64,000 bases of DNA from Gammaproteobacteria bacterium (GCA_030066665.1 JASJBD010000004.1:1-64000); one strand, 5' to 3'. Counted from the stretch's first letter, positions 25,119-34,985 are shown. Notes: a model not told the origin generated them from the letters alone. Translations and numbers: made by a program.

Positions 25119-25979
25119 ATGAGGCTCGACGACTACGACAAGAGCAAACCCTTCGACGCAACGGTCATGTCGACCGTGCGGATTACGCCCGACGAGGCTG
25201 ATGCCGAGATTCGCGAAATCGTGCTCGAGATCAACCGGCACGATTTCGACTACAAGCCGGGCCAAAGTATCGGTGTACTGGTACCCGGGCCGCATGAATT
25301 CGGGCACGAGCACCATTTCCGTCTGTACACGGTTGCGGACACGCATTCGCGATCAATTGAAGGTCGGCCCTGGATTACGATCGCGGTACGACGGTGCGCC
25401 TATATCGATGAATTCAGTGGTGAACGGTACAAGGGCATTGCCTCCAACTTCCTCTGCGATCGCAAAGCCGGTGATCACATCGAAATTACCGGGCCTTACG
25501 GCTACGCCTTCGAGGTACCCCAGGACAAGAACGCCAACCTGATCCTGATTGGGGCTGGCACAGGCATCGCGCCTTTCCGGGCATTCGTGAAACACATCTA
25601 TCAGGACGTCGGCAACTGGCGGGGCAAGGTTCGGCTGTTTTACGGGGCGCATACGGGGCTCGAGCTTGTCTATATGAACGAGCATCGCGACGACTTCACC
25701 CAGTACTACGACGAGGACACCTTCCAGGCTTTCAAGGCGTTGTCGCCGCGCCCGCATTGGGCGGACCCGATTGCCTGGGACTATTGCCTGGAGAAGCGGT
25801 CGGAAGAGATCGTTGAGCTGCTCGGGAATCCCGCCACCTATGTTTACGTCGCGGGTCTTGAAGCCACGCGTGACCAGCTGGACGAGGTATTCGGCGACTT
25901 CATGGGCTCCAGTGAACGGTGGCAACGCCGCAAGGCCGAACTGGTGGCCGGCGGTCGCTGGACCGAGTTGCTGTACTGA
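25119..25979 (+). CDS. Ferredoxin-NADP reductase (plant/Box type)
   Basis: The 286-residue flavoprotein has an FAD-binding RLYTVAD (about 69-75), an NADP-loop GAGTGIAPFRAF (about 145-156) and a C-terminal aromatic residue (WTELLY), all features of the plant-type FNR fold. It transfers electrons between ferredoxin or flavodoxin and NADP(H). AGGAGG upstream supports ATG 25119; the frame runs open to 25053. It directly follows the Rnf genes, so it would link the same ferredoxin pool to NADPH. Confidence 0.85.
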   Translation: MRLDDYDKSKPFDATVMSTVRITPDEADAEIREIVLEINRHDFDYKPGQSIGVLVPGPHEFGHEHHFRLYTVADTHSRSIEGRPWITIAVRRCAYIDEFSGERYKGIASNFLCDRKAGDHIEITGPYGYAFEVPQDKNANLILIGAGTGIAPFRAFVKHIYQDVGNWRGKVRLFYGAHTGLELVYMNEHRDDFTQYYDEDTFQAFKALSPRPHWADPIAWDYCLEKRSEEIVELLGNPATYVYVAGLEATRDQLDEVFGDFMGSSERWQRRKAELVAGGRWTELLY

Positions 25980-26015
25980 GCGCCACTTGGGCGTCCGTCA
26001 CTCCCGGGCACCAAC

Positions 26016-26969
26016 ATGAGAGCAGCGGTGCTGAGCAGTTTCGGACCGGCGTCAGTGATGGAGATCGCCGAGATCGCCCGACCCACGGCCGGCGTCGGTC
26101 AGTTACTGGTCGAAGTCCACGCTGCGGGCGTGAACCCGATCGACTGGAAGATCCGCAACGGCTGGATGAGCGAGCGCTACGGTTGCGACTTTCCGATGAT
26201 CCTCGGTTTCGATGTATCCGGCGTGGTGGCGGAAACCGGGGCCGGCGTTGCGAACTTTCGGCGGGGTGACCTGGTATTTGCCCGCTCCGACGTGGGCGCT
26301 GGCGGTTGTTACGCGGAGTACGCGGTGCTGAATGCGTCCACCGTCGTGCGAAAGCCGGACGAACTGAACCATGAGGAGGCGGCCGCGATGCCCCTGGCGG
26401 CGCTGACCGCTTTGAATGGGCTGCGGGAACCGGGCCGGCTGCAGGCCGGGCAGCGCGTGCTGATCAACGGCGCGTCGGGCGGCGTGGGCATCTACGCGGT
26501 GCAGATTGCAAAGAACCTGGGTGCGCATGTCAGCGGAGTCTGTAGCGCTGGCAATGTGGACCTCGTGCGGGAGCTGGGCGCCGATGAGGTGATCGATTAC
26601 ACGTCACGGCAGCCGCTCCAGACGGATGGTTCCTGGGATCTCATTTATGACGCGGTGGGCTCGCTGTCTTGTGCGGAAGCCCGGGACAAGCTCGGGCCCG
26701 ACGGCGTGTACCTGACACTTGTGCCGGCGGACGGCATCGAATTCTTCTTTGCGGGACAGACCGAGCGCCAGCCGCGCGGTGGTTATTTCCTGGTCTGGTC
26801 GCCCACGGCGGCGGACCTCGAGACGCTGGCGGATTGGGTCCGCGCCAGCAATCTCCGTTCCGTCATTGACAGTGTCTATCCACTGGAAGAGATCAGGGCA
26901 GCTCACGAGCGCAGTCAGACCGAACGGTCACGCGGCAAGATCGTGCTGCGGATCAAGGCTGATGCCTGA
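26016..26969 (+). CDS. Zinc-independent quinone oxidoreductase (MDR family)
   Basis: The 317-residue protein has the GroES-like N-terminal domain (EVHAAGVNPIDWKIRNG, about 30-46), AAAMPLAALTA and the Rossmann motif NGASGGVGIYAVQIAKNLGA (about 151-170). Structural-zinc Cys residues are absent, which places it with NADPH:quinone reductases or enoyl reductases. Its stop overlaps the next gene's start by eight bases, so it is coupled to the acyl-CoA synthetase. Confidence 0.85.
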   Translation: MRAAVLSSFGPASVMEIAEIARPTAGVGQLLVEVHAAGVNPIDWKIRNGWMSERYGCDFPMILGFDVSGVVAETGAGVANFRRGDLVFARSDVGAGGCYAEYAVLNASTVVRKPDELNHEEAAAMPLAALTALNGLREPGRLQAGQRVLINGASGGVGIYAVQIAKNLGAHVSGVCSAGNVDLVRELGADEVIDYTSRQPLQTDGSWDLIYDAVGSLSCAEARDKLGPDGVYLTLVPADGIEFFFAGQTERQPRGGYFLVWSPTAADLETLADWVRASNLRSVIDSVYPLEEIRAAHERSQTERSRGKIVLRIKADA

Positions 26970-28872
26970 CAACTGGGAAGACGATTACCGGCGGTCGCTC
27001 GCCGATCCGGAACAGTTCTGGACGGCTGCCGCCGGCGGCATCGATTGGCACGGTGCCTGGAACACGGTCCTGGATACGAGCGAGTCGCCGGTCGGTCGCT
27101 GGTTCACCGGCGCCACACTGAATACCTGTCACAACGCCGTCGACCGTCACGTCGTCGCGGGTCGTGGCGAACAACCCGCGCTGATTTACGACAGCGCCAT
27201 GACCGGCACGACGCGGATTCTCGACTTCGCCGGGCTGCAGAACGAAGTTGCACGCTTTGCCGGCGCGCTGGCGCGGTTCGGCGTCAGTCGGGGTGACCGG
27301 GTCATCATCTATATGCCGATGGTGCCGGAGGCGGCGATCGCGATGCTCGCCTGCGCGCGCCTTGGAGCTGTGCATTCTGTGGTGTTCGGAGGCTTTGCAG
27401 CGCGGGAACTCGCGACACGTATCGACGATGCGCAGCCAAAACTGATCCTGGCGGCGAGCTGCGGGCTGGAGCCGGGCCGGGTTGTCGAGTACAAGCCTTT
27501 GCTGGACGAAGCCATTGCGTTGGCTTCGCATCAGCCGGACGCTTGCATCATCCTGCAGCGCGAGCAACACCCCGCGAGTATGGGTCCGCGGGATCACGAC
27601 TGGCAGTCCGAAGCAAGCACGGCCGAACCGGCGGATTGTGTGCCCGTCGCGGCTACCGACCCGCTCTATATCCTGTATACGTCCGGCACCACCGGTCAGC
27701 CGAAGGGTATCGTTCGTGACAATGGTGGCCACGCCGTTGCGCTGCATTGGAGCATGCAGGCCATCTACGGTGTCGATGTCGGCGACGTCTTCTGGGCGGC
27801 ATCGGATGTCGGCTGGGTGGTCGGGCACTCCTACATCGTGTACGGGCCGCTATTGCGCGGCTGTGCCACCGTCATGTTTGAGGGCAAACCGGTTGGCACC
27901 CCGGATGCGGGCACTTTCTGGCGGGTGATTGCCGAGCACGGCGTCAAGGCGATGTTTACCGCGCCAACCGCGTTTCGCGCGATTCGGCGCGAGGATTCAG
28001 CAGGCGCGTTGTTGAAGGACTATGACCTCGCGCATTTCGATACGCTTTTCCTGGCGGGTGAACGCTGCGATCCGGAAACCCTGCAATGGGCGCGCGAACA
28101 GCTGCAGGTTCCGGTGATCGATCACTGGTGGCAGACCGAAACGGGCTGGGCCATCGCGGCAAACCCGGTTGGTCTGGGCCGGTTCGAGATTCGCCCGGGT
28201 TCGGCGGGCAAACCAATGCCCGGCTGGGACGTGCGGTTCCTGGATGATGGCGGGCAACCGGTGTCCGACGGCGAAACCGGCGCGATTGCATGTCGTCTGC
28301 CGCTGCCACCCGGCGCGCTCCCGACCCTGTGGAACGCGCCGGAGCGTTTTCGGCAGTCATACCTGGAACGATTCCCCGGTTACTACCAGACTGGTGATGC
28401 GGGGTATTGCGATACGGACGGCTATGTCTACGTGATGAGCCGGACGGATGATGTGATCAATGTGGCCGGGCACCGGTTGTCCACGGGCGCCATCGAAGAG
28501 GTGCTCGCCGCGCATCCCGATGTGGCGGAATGTGCCGTCACCGGTATTCGCGACGGCGTGAAAGGCCAGGTACCGCTGGGCTTTCTGTGCCTGAAGGCCG
28601 ACAGCAGGCGACCGCATGCCGACGTGTCGGCCGAGGCTGTCGACCTGGTGCGGGAGCGCATCGGTCCGGTCGCGGCCTTCAAGCAGGCGCTGGTCGTCAA
28701 GCGACTGCCAAAGACCCGATCCGGCAAAGTCCTGCGGGGCACGATGCGTCGGATGGCCGACGGTGAACCTTATACGACTCCGGCAACGATCGACGATCCG
28801 GCGATCCTGGACGAAATTGCTGCGGCCCTCGCGACGATCAATCTGCCGGCAGGTATCATGCGCCCAGGTTAA
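26962..28872 (+). CDS. prpE: Propionyl-CoA synthetase (acetyl-CoA synthetase family)
   Basis: The 636-residue adenylate-forming enzyme has the family layout: DLFGKL-type N-terminus replaced by NWEDDYRRSLADPEQFW, P-loop YTSGTTGQPKGIVRD (about 236-250), DHWWQTETGWAI (about 388), YQTGDAGY and the Lys-containing C-terminal PKTRSGKVLRG (about 579-589). PKGIVRD and WWQTETGW with the short length favour PrpE over Acs. It activates propionate or a similar short acid with ATP and CoA. The start at ATG 26962 overlaps the preceding reductase. Confidence 0.85.
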   Translation: MPDNWEDDYRRSLADPEQFWTAAAGGIDWHGAWNTVLDTSESPVGRWFTGATLNTCHNAVDRHVVAGRGEQPALIYDSAMTGTTRILDFAGLQNEVARFAGALARFGVSRGDRVIIYMPMVPEAAIAMLACARLGAVHSVVFGGFAARELATRIDDAQPKLILAASCGLEPGRVVEYKPLLDEAIALASHQPDACIILQREQHPASMGPRDHDWQSEASTAEPADCVPVAATDPLYILYTSGTTGQPKGIVRDNGGHAVALHWSMQAIYGVDVGDVFWAASDVGWVVGHSYIVYGPLLRGCATVMFEGKPVGTPDAGTFWRVIAEHGVKAMFTAPTAFRAIRREDSAGALLKDYDLAHFDTLFLAGERCDPETLQWAREQLQVPVIDHWWQTETGWAIAANPVGLGRFEIRPGSAGKPMPGWDVRFLDDGGQPVSDGETGAIACRLPLPPGALPTLWNAPERFRQSYLERFPGYYQTGDAGYCDTDGYVYVMSRTDDVINVAGHRLSTGAIEEVLAAHPDVAECAVTGIRDGVKGQVPLGFLCLKADSRRPHADVSAEAVDLVRERIGPVAAFKQALVVKRLPKTRSGKVLRGTMRRMADGEPYTTPATIDDPAILDEIAAALATINLPAGIMRPG

Positions 28873-28884
28873 TTGGGGTTGATC

Positions 28885-29652
28885 ATGCGAACGAGCCATT
28901 TACTCGCCGCGGTATTGGTGGCAGCCAGCATTACTTTGGCGTCATCGCCGGCCAGCGCCGGTTGGCTGGAGGACCTGTTTGGCTTTGGCAAGAAAAAGGA
29001 GAGTGCGCCGGCCGAATCGGCGGAAAGTGCGCCGGGCGCGTCCCTGACCACCAGCCAGATTGCCGCGGGACTGAAAGAGGCGCTCGAAGTCGGCACCGGG
29101 CGTGTCGTGACAAATCTCGGTCAGGTCGATGGTTTCAATGCCGATCCGCTGATCCGCATTCCCTTGCCTGCTGAACTCGATACGGTGCGGGATGCGCTGG
29201 GCAAGATCGGCATGTCCGGCATGCTGGATGATCTGGAGACGAGTCTGAACCGCGCTGCCGAGACGGCAACGCCGCAAGCGAAAGCATTGTTCGTGGATGC
29301 GATTCGTAATCTGACCATCGACGATGTGATGGCGATCTACAAAGGTCCCGATGACGCCGCGACCCAATACCTGCGCGGGCAGATGTCGGACCCGCTGGGC
29401 GCTGCCATGCGACCGATTGTGTCTGACAGCCTGGACCAGGTTGGTGCGGCGCAGCTCTATGAAGACAGCGTGGGGCGCTACAACGCGCTGCCGTTCGTGC
29501 CCGAGGTCGACGCTGACCTCGACGGCTACGTGGTCGACATGGCGCTGGACGGTATCTTCCTGTACCTGGCAAAGGAGGAGGCGGCAATTCGCGAGGATCC
29601 GGTCGCGCGCACGACCGACCTGTTGAAACAGGTCTTTGGCGCGGCGTTCTAA
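28885..29652 (+). CDS. Secreted DUF4197 family protein
   Basis: The 255-residue protein has an N-terminal signal peptide (hydrophobic 6-20, ASA|GW cleavage) and a DUF4197 domain with GWLEDLFGFGKKK, AAGLKEALEVGTGRVV, GFNADPLIRIPLP and FVDAIRNLTIDDVMAIYKGPDDAAT. The family is periplasmic and uncharacterised. ATG 28885 is chosen over a TTG 12 bases upstream because it begins the signal peptide. It converges with the Rieske oxygenase, overlapping by four bases. Confidence 0.85.
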   Translation: MRTSHLLAAVLVAASITLASSPASAGWLEDLFGFGKKKESAPAESAESAPGASLTTSQIAAGLKEALEVGTGRVVTNLGQVDGFNADPLIRIPLPAELDTVRDALGKIGMSGMLDDLETSLNRAAETATPQAKALFVDAIRNLTIDDVMAIYKGPDDAATQYLRGQMSDPLGAAMRPIVSDSLDQVGAAQLYEDSVGRYNALPFVPEVDADLDGYVVDMALDGIFLYLAKEEAAIREDPVARTTDLLKQVFGAAF

Positions 29653-30794
29653 CTCGCCGCCTGTAATTTTCCGCGGCCCGTGCCGTGCAGGAGCGGTACG
29701 GTCTTGTGCACCCAGTTCTTCGGATCGCTTTTGTGACCCGGGCAGGGAATCACGCGAATATGGGTATCTTCCAGCTCGCTCAGGGCTGCGGTGTCGATAC
29801 CGCCGTGCTTTTGGCCGTAGTCGAGCGTCATCTGGCGGACTTGCACCAAAGTGCGGTCCGTGTCGACCAAAAGTTCTTCCGTCGTTGATGCGGCCTGACG
29901 TGGCCGGGTGGTTTGCAGCACCGCGTAGTCCTCGTCCATGACGGTGTCGCGCGTCATGTTCACCATCATCTCGTGTTCCTCGGCCGTCGCGCCGCGCACG
30001 GTGCTGCCATCGAGCGACGTCGTTTCGCCTTTCGGCATCAGGATCACCATGTGAATCTGCGTATTCCGCGCGTCGATCGGCGTGACATAGGCAGTAACAA
30101 TCTGCGATGGATACTCCGGTTGATAATTCGTGTTGCGTGACACGCAGCTGATTACGTCGTATTCCATCATCAGGCCGGAGCTTTCGCCGAAATTGCCCTG
30201 CGCATCCCATGCCGCGTGCCACGCCCGCACGTACCGGTCAGTCAGCTCGTGATCAATGATAGTCACGCCTTTGGGTAACCACTTGGCGAATTCATGGATG
30301 TAATGCACGTGGCAGGGATCGTTGTAATTCTCGGCCATGCGCAGGTAATTGATGTCCTTGCGGCGGGTAATGACACCCTTGTGCCAGTCGCCGGAGTCCC
30401 ATTCCGGCATGATGTCCGGCACTGCCGGCCGTGCGTCTTCGCCGAGATCGCCCAGGAACACGAAAATCAGGCCGTATTTCTCTGCGACCGGGTAGGCGGG
30501 CACGCGGGCGCGCTTTGGCGGCTCCGTCGGTGTCTTCGTGCCGGCCGGGATCAACCTGCAGCGACCGTCGCCACTGAACTCCCAGCCGTGCTGGGGGCAC
30601 ATGATGCCGCCATTCTTGCACTCGCCGACCGACAGCGAAGCGCCGCGATGGACACACAGATCACTCAGGCAATGAATGCGGGCATCGGCATCGCGAAACA
30701 GCACGAAATCGCAACCGAGCATCGTGACCCGTTCAGGATCGTCACCGAGCTCGGCGGCGACGCCCGCCACATACCAATTGTTGATCAACAGCAT
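29649..30794 (-). CDS. Rieske non-haem iron oxygenase, alpha-type
   Basis: The 381-residue protein has a Rieske [2Fe-2S] centre (C47xH49 and C66xxH69) followed by a catalytic domain with EN..D..H....H (Asp159, His162, His167), the mononuclear iron site. It resembles single-component or two-component oxygenases acting on aromatic or macrocyclic rings. No reductase or ferredoxin partner adjoins it. The substrate is unknown. It heads a minus-strand gene; the aminotransferase lies 28 bases upstream on the same strand and may share its transcript. Confidence 0.85.
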   Translation of the reverse strand: MLLINNWYVAGVAAELGDDPERVTMLGCDFVLFRDADARIHCLSDLCVHRGASLSVGECKNGGIMCPQHGWEFSGDGRCRLIPAGTKTPTEPPKRARVPAYPVAEKYGLIFVFLGDLGEDARPAVPDIMPEWDSGDWHKGVITRRKDINYLRMAENYNDPCHVHYIHEFAKWLPKGVTIIDHELTDRYVRAWHAAWDAQGNFGESSGLMMEYDVISCVSRNTNYQPEYPSQIVTAYVTPIDARNTQIHMVILMPKGETTSLDGSTVRGATAEEHEMMVNMTRDTVMDEDYAVLQTTRPRQAASTTEELLVDTDRTLVQVRQMTLDYGQKHGGIDTAALSELEDTHIRVIPCPGHKSDPKNWVHKTVPLLHGTGRGKLQAAS

Positions 30795-30822
30795 CGCGCA
30801 ATTATACGGCGGCGGTGAATCG

Positions 30823-32121
30823 CTAACTAGCGAGCCACTGGCATAGCCGTGCCATGCCGTTCATGACCGGCTGGCAATACTGCTCGAGAAACTCCGCGTC
30901 CGCCTCGGCGTTCAGGGCCCGCAGGGCCACGTCGCCATCGAAATCGACCAGTGCAATGCGTGCGCTGGGCTGCGCCGCCGGGAAACCAAACTCGTCTCCC
31001 GGCAGAATTGCGACGCCGGTTTCCGTGAGAATGAGTTCGCAGAATTCGGCGGCGGTACAGTTTCCGCCAAGGCGTCGGTAGGCCGGCGTGTCGGTGAAAT
31101 CCGGAAAGATGTAGAAGCCACCCTGCGGCTCGCAGACGCGGACGCCAGCTTCCCGCAATGCTCTGCAGGCCCGTTTCATCAGCGCGCCAAGTATGGTTCG
31201 GGATCCCGCCAGGTATTGCGTCATTGCCGGCTCGTCACCGAAGCCCCGAATAGCCGCGTGCTGGATCGGCGCTGCGACCGACGAGTAGGTTTCACTGGCG
31301 ACCGCAACCATCGCGTCACGTAGCTGCTCGCGACCGGGTGGCAGTATGAAAGCACCGAGTCGCCAGCCACCGGCGCCGCACCATTTGCTCAATCCGTTGC
31401 TGATAATCGCGCCTTCCGGGTAGAACCGCGCGATGGAAACGTGGTCGCCTGAATAATTGACGCCGCCGTAAATCTCGTCAGACAACACCAGAATATCGAA
31501 CTGGCGGGCGACGGCCGCGAGTTCTGCCAACTGATCAGCGTCATAGGTAACGCCGGTCGGATTACTGGGGTAGTTCAGGATCAACAAGCGTGGCCGATCG
31601 GGATTCTCGCGGCAGGCATCTGCCAGCTGCGCCGGCGTGAGGCGCATATTGGAGTCATAGCTCGTTGGCAGCCAGGTGACCTGGCGCTGGAACAGTCCCG
31701 CTTGCGGGGCATAGGACACCCAGCTCGGGGCCGGGATCAGGACCTGTGCTTCACGCACGAGCTGCAGGATGAACATGAGCTCCTTGCTGCCAGGCGCGAC
31801 AACAACTTGCCTCGCATCGACCTGGATGCCTTCGTGACGCGTTACATACGCGGCGATGGCCTGGCGCAACTCGGGCAGGCCGGCGGTCGGCAAATACTCT
31901 TTGCGATCGGCGAAGCGCCGCAGGTCTGCCACCATTGCGGGCGGCACCGGGAAAGGTGACTGGCCCAGGCCGAATGAGAAGATCTGCCGGCCCTGAGCCC
32001 GCAGCTCCGCGCAGCGTTCATTGATCGCGAGCGTTGAAGAATGGCCCAGGTTCCGGACCAGCGGATTGAGCTGGCGTGCCGCATTCGCCTGCGCCAACTC
32101 GATATTGCGGACTGCACACAT
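30823..32121 (-). CDS. Class I/II PLP-dependent aminotransferase
   Basis: The 432-residue protein shows the AspAT fold I pattern: YLPTAGLPELRQAIAAY, NYPSNPTGVTY (about 187), the Asp/Tyr pair in VLSDEIYGGVNY, the PLP Lys in SNGLSKWCGAGGWRLG (about 242-257) and a C-terminal Arg in ARIALVDF. It resembles the aspartate or alanine aminotransferases. No strong ribosome binding site was seen; the frame continues open to 32205 (MTGPAS), but ATG 32121 better fits family length. Confidence 0.85.
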   Translation of the reverse strand: MCAVRNIELAQANAARQLNPLVRNLGHSSTLAINERCAELRAQGRQIFSFGLGQSPFPVPPAMVADLRRFADRKEYLPTAGLPELRQAIAAYVTRHEGIQVDARQVVVAPGSKELMFILQLVREAQVLIPAPSWVSYAPQAGLFQRQVTWLPTSYDSNMRLTPAQLADACRENPDRPRLLILNYPSNPTGVTYDADQLAELAAVARQFDILVLSDEIYGGVNYSGDHVSIARFYPEGAIISNGLSKWCGAGGWRLGAFILPPGREQLRDAMVAVASETYSSVAAPIQHAAIRGFGDEPAMTQYLAGSRTILGALMKRACRALREAGVRVCEPQGGFYIFPDFTDTPAYRRLGGNCTAAEFCELILTETGVAILPGDEFGFPAAQPSARIALVDFDGDVALRALNAEADAEFLEQYCQPVMNGMARLCQWLAS

Positions 32122-32239
32122 TGCAACTGACCGTCGGCCTGCCGTGTCCTCATCCCTGCGGACATTTTCCGGGCCGCGAGGTTCCCGAGAAGCGGGACCG
32201 GTCATCCGGATACCCGAATGACCGGTCCGTCGTCAAGAC

Positions 32240-34837
32240 CTACAGACCGTGCATGAAGCTCCAGTTCAACGACGCGTAGTAGTAGCCGCCGTTGAAGCCA
32301 AACGGCGTGGTGCGGCGGTTGTACGGGAAAATGCCGTTGAAGCTCGTTTCCGGCCGCTGTGTGTCCGGTTTCTGGTCAAAGACATTATCGATGCCGACTG
32401 TCAGTCGCAGATTGTCCGTGAAGCTCCAGCCGGCGCGGACGTCGACCAGCCACTTACCGGCAAAAGTCTGGTCCAGGCAGGTCTGGGTTGCTTCGCAGCT
32501 AACGCCGGACGATTCTGTCGATGTCACTTCGCCAAACCAGTTGGCGCGGGCCAGGAAGCTGAACGGGCCGCGGTCATACGTGCCCGTCAACACGAAGTGC
32601 TCCTGCGGCTGTGCCTCCTCCGTGTAGATCACTTCCTGTCGGCTGAACAGCGTGTTCTCGGCACCGGGCGAATTGACGAGTGTCTGCGGAATGCGGATTT
32701 CCTTCACGTCGACCTGGTTGAAGTTCAGCGCCGCGGTCAGATTGAATGCCCCACCGGCATACTCGAAACTGTAGTTTGTGATGATGTCGAGACCATAGGT
32801 TTCGGTATCGATGGCGTTCGTGAAGAACTGCGCTTGACTTACATTGAGAGGTGTCAGGATCGCTGTAATTGGGCAATTACTGGTTTGCGGATTCGGATCA
32901 CCGTCGCACGGATTGCCGTCGTTGCCAATCGACTCAGGTGAGAAGCGTCCGGACAACACGACGCGATCTTCGACCTCTATGTAGTAGCCGTCAACGGTCA
33001 GCGAGAAAGCGTCGGTCGGCTGCCACGTGAAGCCGAGGCTCACGTTAGTCGATTCCTCCTCCTTCAGCGCCGGCACCCCAAATCCGTTTCGAACTGCGTC
33101 GCTATCATTTCTGAGTGTCGCGACCTCTTGCGGAACGGGCGGTGAGCCTACGAATTGCGTGCTGATGTTATTAAAGAACTGCTGTTGTAGCGACGGCGCG
33201 CGGAAACCCGAACTGACGGCACCGCGGATTGCGACAGATTCCACCACGAACCAGCGGGCCGATAGCTTGCCGTTGATGGTGTCGCCGAAGTCGTCGTAGT
33301 CCTCGTAGCGTAAGGCCGCGCCAACTAGGAACCTGTCGTTCACATCAGTTTCAACGTCCGCGTACAGGGCGTACGCATCGCGATCCGTATCCACTGCATT
33401 TTCAGGGCGAAAGCCAGGGAATACCTGGATACCGGCCGCGCCCGGTCCGCCGTATTGGTTCAGTTCGGTTGCTGGTGGGGAGGTCGTCGGTCCCGCATAG
33501 GATGGATAGTCACCCGCGTCAATCTTATAGCCGTCGCGTCGGAACTCGAAGCCGAAGGCCGTACTCATGCCATCCGCGACATCCCACTCGCCGGCGACAT
33601 CGACATTGAACACCACCAGGTCCGACGTCAGCGTGCCGGCATTGGCGCTGGTCGGGCTGGCCGATGGCCCGAGCGCAACGTTGTTCGAGTTCGAAATGAA
33701 GAACTCGAATTCGTTTTCGCCCCAGACCACGCTGGCATCGTAGATCCAATTGTTGCCAATGTCGCCTTTCAGGCCGAGCCCGGCTGAGCCATCGATGACC
33801 TCTGTGTTGATCAGCGGCAGGAAGCCTTCCGGGTGAATCGATGGGATGCTGCGCGCATCGTAGTTACGACGATAAAAACCGCCGGACTGCCCTTCGCGTT
33901 TCGCATAACCACCGAAGGTGTAGATCTCGGACGTACCGAATACCGGGAGCCCGGCATTCCAGGAGAAATAATAGTTCTCGGAATCCGGGTCGCCGTAACG
34001 ATGATTACGCCGGTTAAAGGTGGCTTCACGTGGATCCGGCGTGCCAGTGGACAACTGTGGCGAGCCAAGTACCTGTTCCTGGAAGTTGAACTGCTGCCGC
34101 GGGTCCCGGCCGGAATGATTGGTTGCCTCGCGATCGCGGTATTCACCAGTCAGGTTGATGAAGCCGTCGTCACCGATCGGGAACCCGGCATTGGCACTGA
34201 TTACCGCCTGGTCGCCGTCACCGTTGTACGTTGAACCAAGCTGGAGATAGGTATCGATGGCTTCGGTCTGATCCTTCAGGATCACGTTGATCACGCCGGC
34301 AATGGCGTCCGAACCATATTGCGCCGCTGCCCCGTCGCGCAGCACCTCGATGCGCGCGATGGAACTCGGCGGAATCGCGTTCAGATCGACTCCAGCGGTG
34401 CCGCGGCCGATGGAACCATTTACATGCATCAGTGCTGTCGCATGGCGACGTTTGCCGTTCAAAAGCACCAGCGTCTGGTCCGGTTGCATGCCACGCAGCG
34501 TCGCCGGGCGCACAATGTCGGTACCGTCACTGATCGTCGACGTCGAGAAATTGAACGATGGTGCTGTGTACTGGAGCATGCGCGCGGTTTCGGTCTGGCC
34601 GAAAGCGCGCAGGTCCGCTTCGTTCAGGACATCGATCGGCACCGCCGATTCGACCGCCGTGCGTTCCTTCGCGGCGCGACTGCCGAGGGTGACGATTTCC
34701 TCGATCGGGCCTTCGTCCTGGGCGACCGCGCCGGTGAAGCCCAGACACAGGCTCGCGGAAAGTATCAGACAGAAGAATTGTCGGGTGCGGCGCGCGTTTT
34801 CCCCCTGGGCGCCGGCCGAAGTGGTTTCTACAGGCAT
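32240..34837 (-). CDS. TonB-dependent outer-membrane receptor
   Basis: The 865-residue protein has a signal peptide (hydrophobic about 20-38, ending AVAQ), a TonB-box-like EEIVTLGSR, a plug domain with LRGMQPDQTLVLLNGKRRH and IPPSSIARIEVLRDGAAAQYGSDAIAGVINVI (core IARIEVLRDGAAAQYG), and a long beta-barrel. It imports an iron chelate, cobalamin or carbohydrate; the ligand is not evident. The C-terminus NWSFMHGL departs from the usual terminal Phe. It is monocistronic, with two palindromes in the leader. AAGGGGGC precedes ATG 34837. Confidence 0.9.
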   Translation of the reverse strand: MPVETTSAGAQGENARRTRQFFCLILSASLCLGFTGAVAQDEGPIEEIVTLGSRAAKERTAVESAVPIDVLNEADLRAFGQTETARMLQYTAPSFNFSTSTISDGTDIVRPATLRGMQPDQTLVLLNGKRRHATALMHVNGSIGRGTAGVDLNAIPPSSIARIEVLRDGAAAQYGSDAIAGVINVILKDQTEAIDTYLQLGSTYNGDGDQAVISANAGFPIGDDGFINLTGEYRDREATNHSGRDPRQQFNFQEQVLGSPQLSTGTPDPREATFNRRNHRYGDPDSENYYFSWNAGLPVFGTSEIYTFGGYAKREGQSGGFYRRNYDARSIPSIHPEGFLPLINTEVIDGSAGLGLKGDIGNNWIYDASVVWGENEFEFFISNSNNVALGPSASPTSANAGTLTSDLVVFNVDVAGEWDVADGMSTAFGFEFRRDGYKIDAGDYPSYAGPTTSPPATELNQYGGPGAAGIQVFPGFRPENAVDTDRDAYALYADVETDVNDRFLVGAALRYEDYDDFGDTINGKLSARWFVVESVAIRGAVSSGFRAPSLQQQFFNNISTQFVGSPPVPQEVATLRNDSDAVRNGFGVPALKEEESTNVSLGFTWQPTDAFSLTVDGYYIEVEDRVVLSGRFSPESIGNDGNPCDGDPNPQTSNCPITAILTPLNVSQAQFFTNAIDTETYGLDIITNYSFEYAGGAFNLTAALNFNQVDVKEIRIPQTLVNSPGAENTLFSRQEVIYTEEAQPQEHFVLTGTYDRGPFSFLARANWFGEVTSTESSGVSCEATQTCLDQTFAGKWLVDVRAGWSFTDNLRLTVGIDNVFDQKPDTQRPETSFNGIFPYNRRTTPFGFNGGYYYASLNWSFMHGL

Positions 34838-34850
34838 GACAAGCCCCCTT

Positions 34851-34882
34851 GTTGCTTAGAAGCAACAGCCGGCGGGCCCGCC
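34851..34882 (-). repeat. Two palindromes in the TonB-receptor leader
   Basis: GTTGCTTAGAAGCAAC (34851-34866) has perfect 7-bp arms; GGCGGGCCCGCC (34871-34882) is a perfect 12-bp palindrome. Both sit just upstream of the receptor's ribosome binding site, within the 148-base gap between phaC and the receptor. They could be operators or leader hairpins. No T tract follows, so they are not standard terminators. Confidence 0.5.
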
Positions 34883-34985
34883 AACCGAACCCCCCGTCCG
34901 ATTGCGTGTCGCCGAGCATACACCTTTTGTTAAGTGGCCGCGACAGATGCTCCCGTCGGTCAGAGCAATCGCGGCTGCGGCGCAG

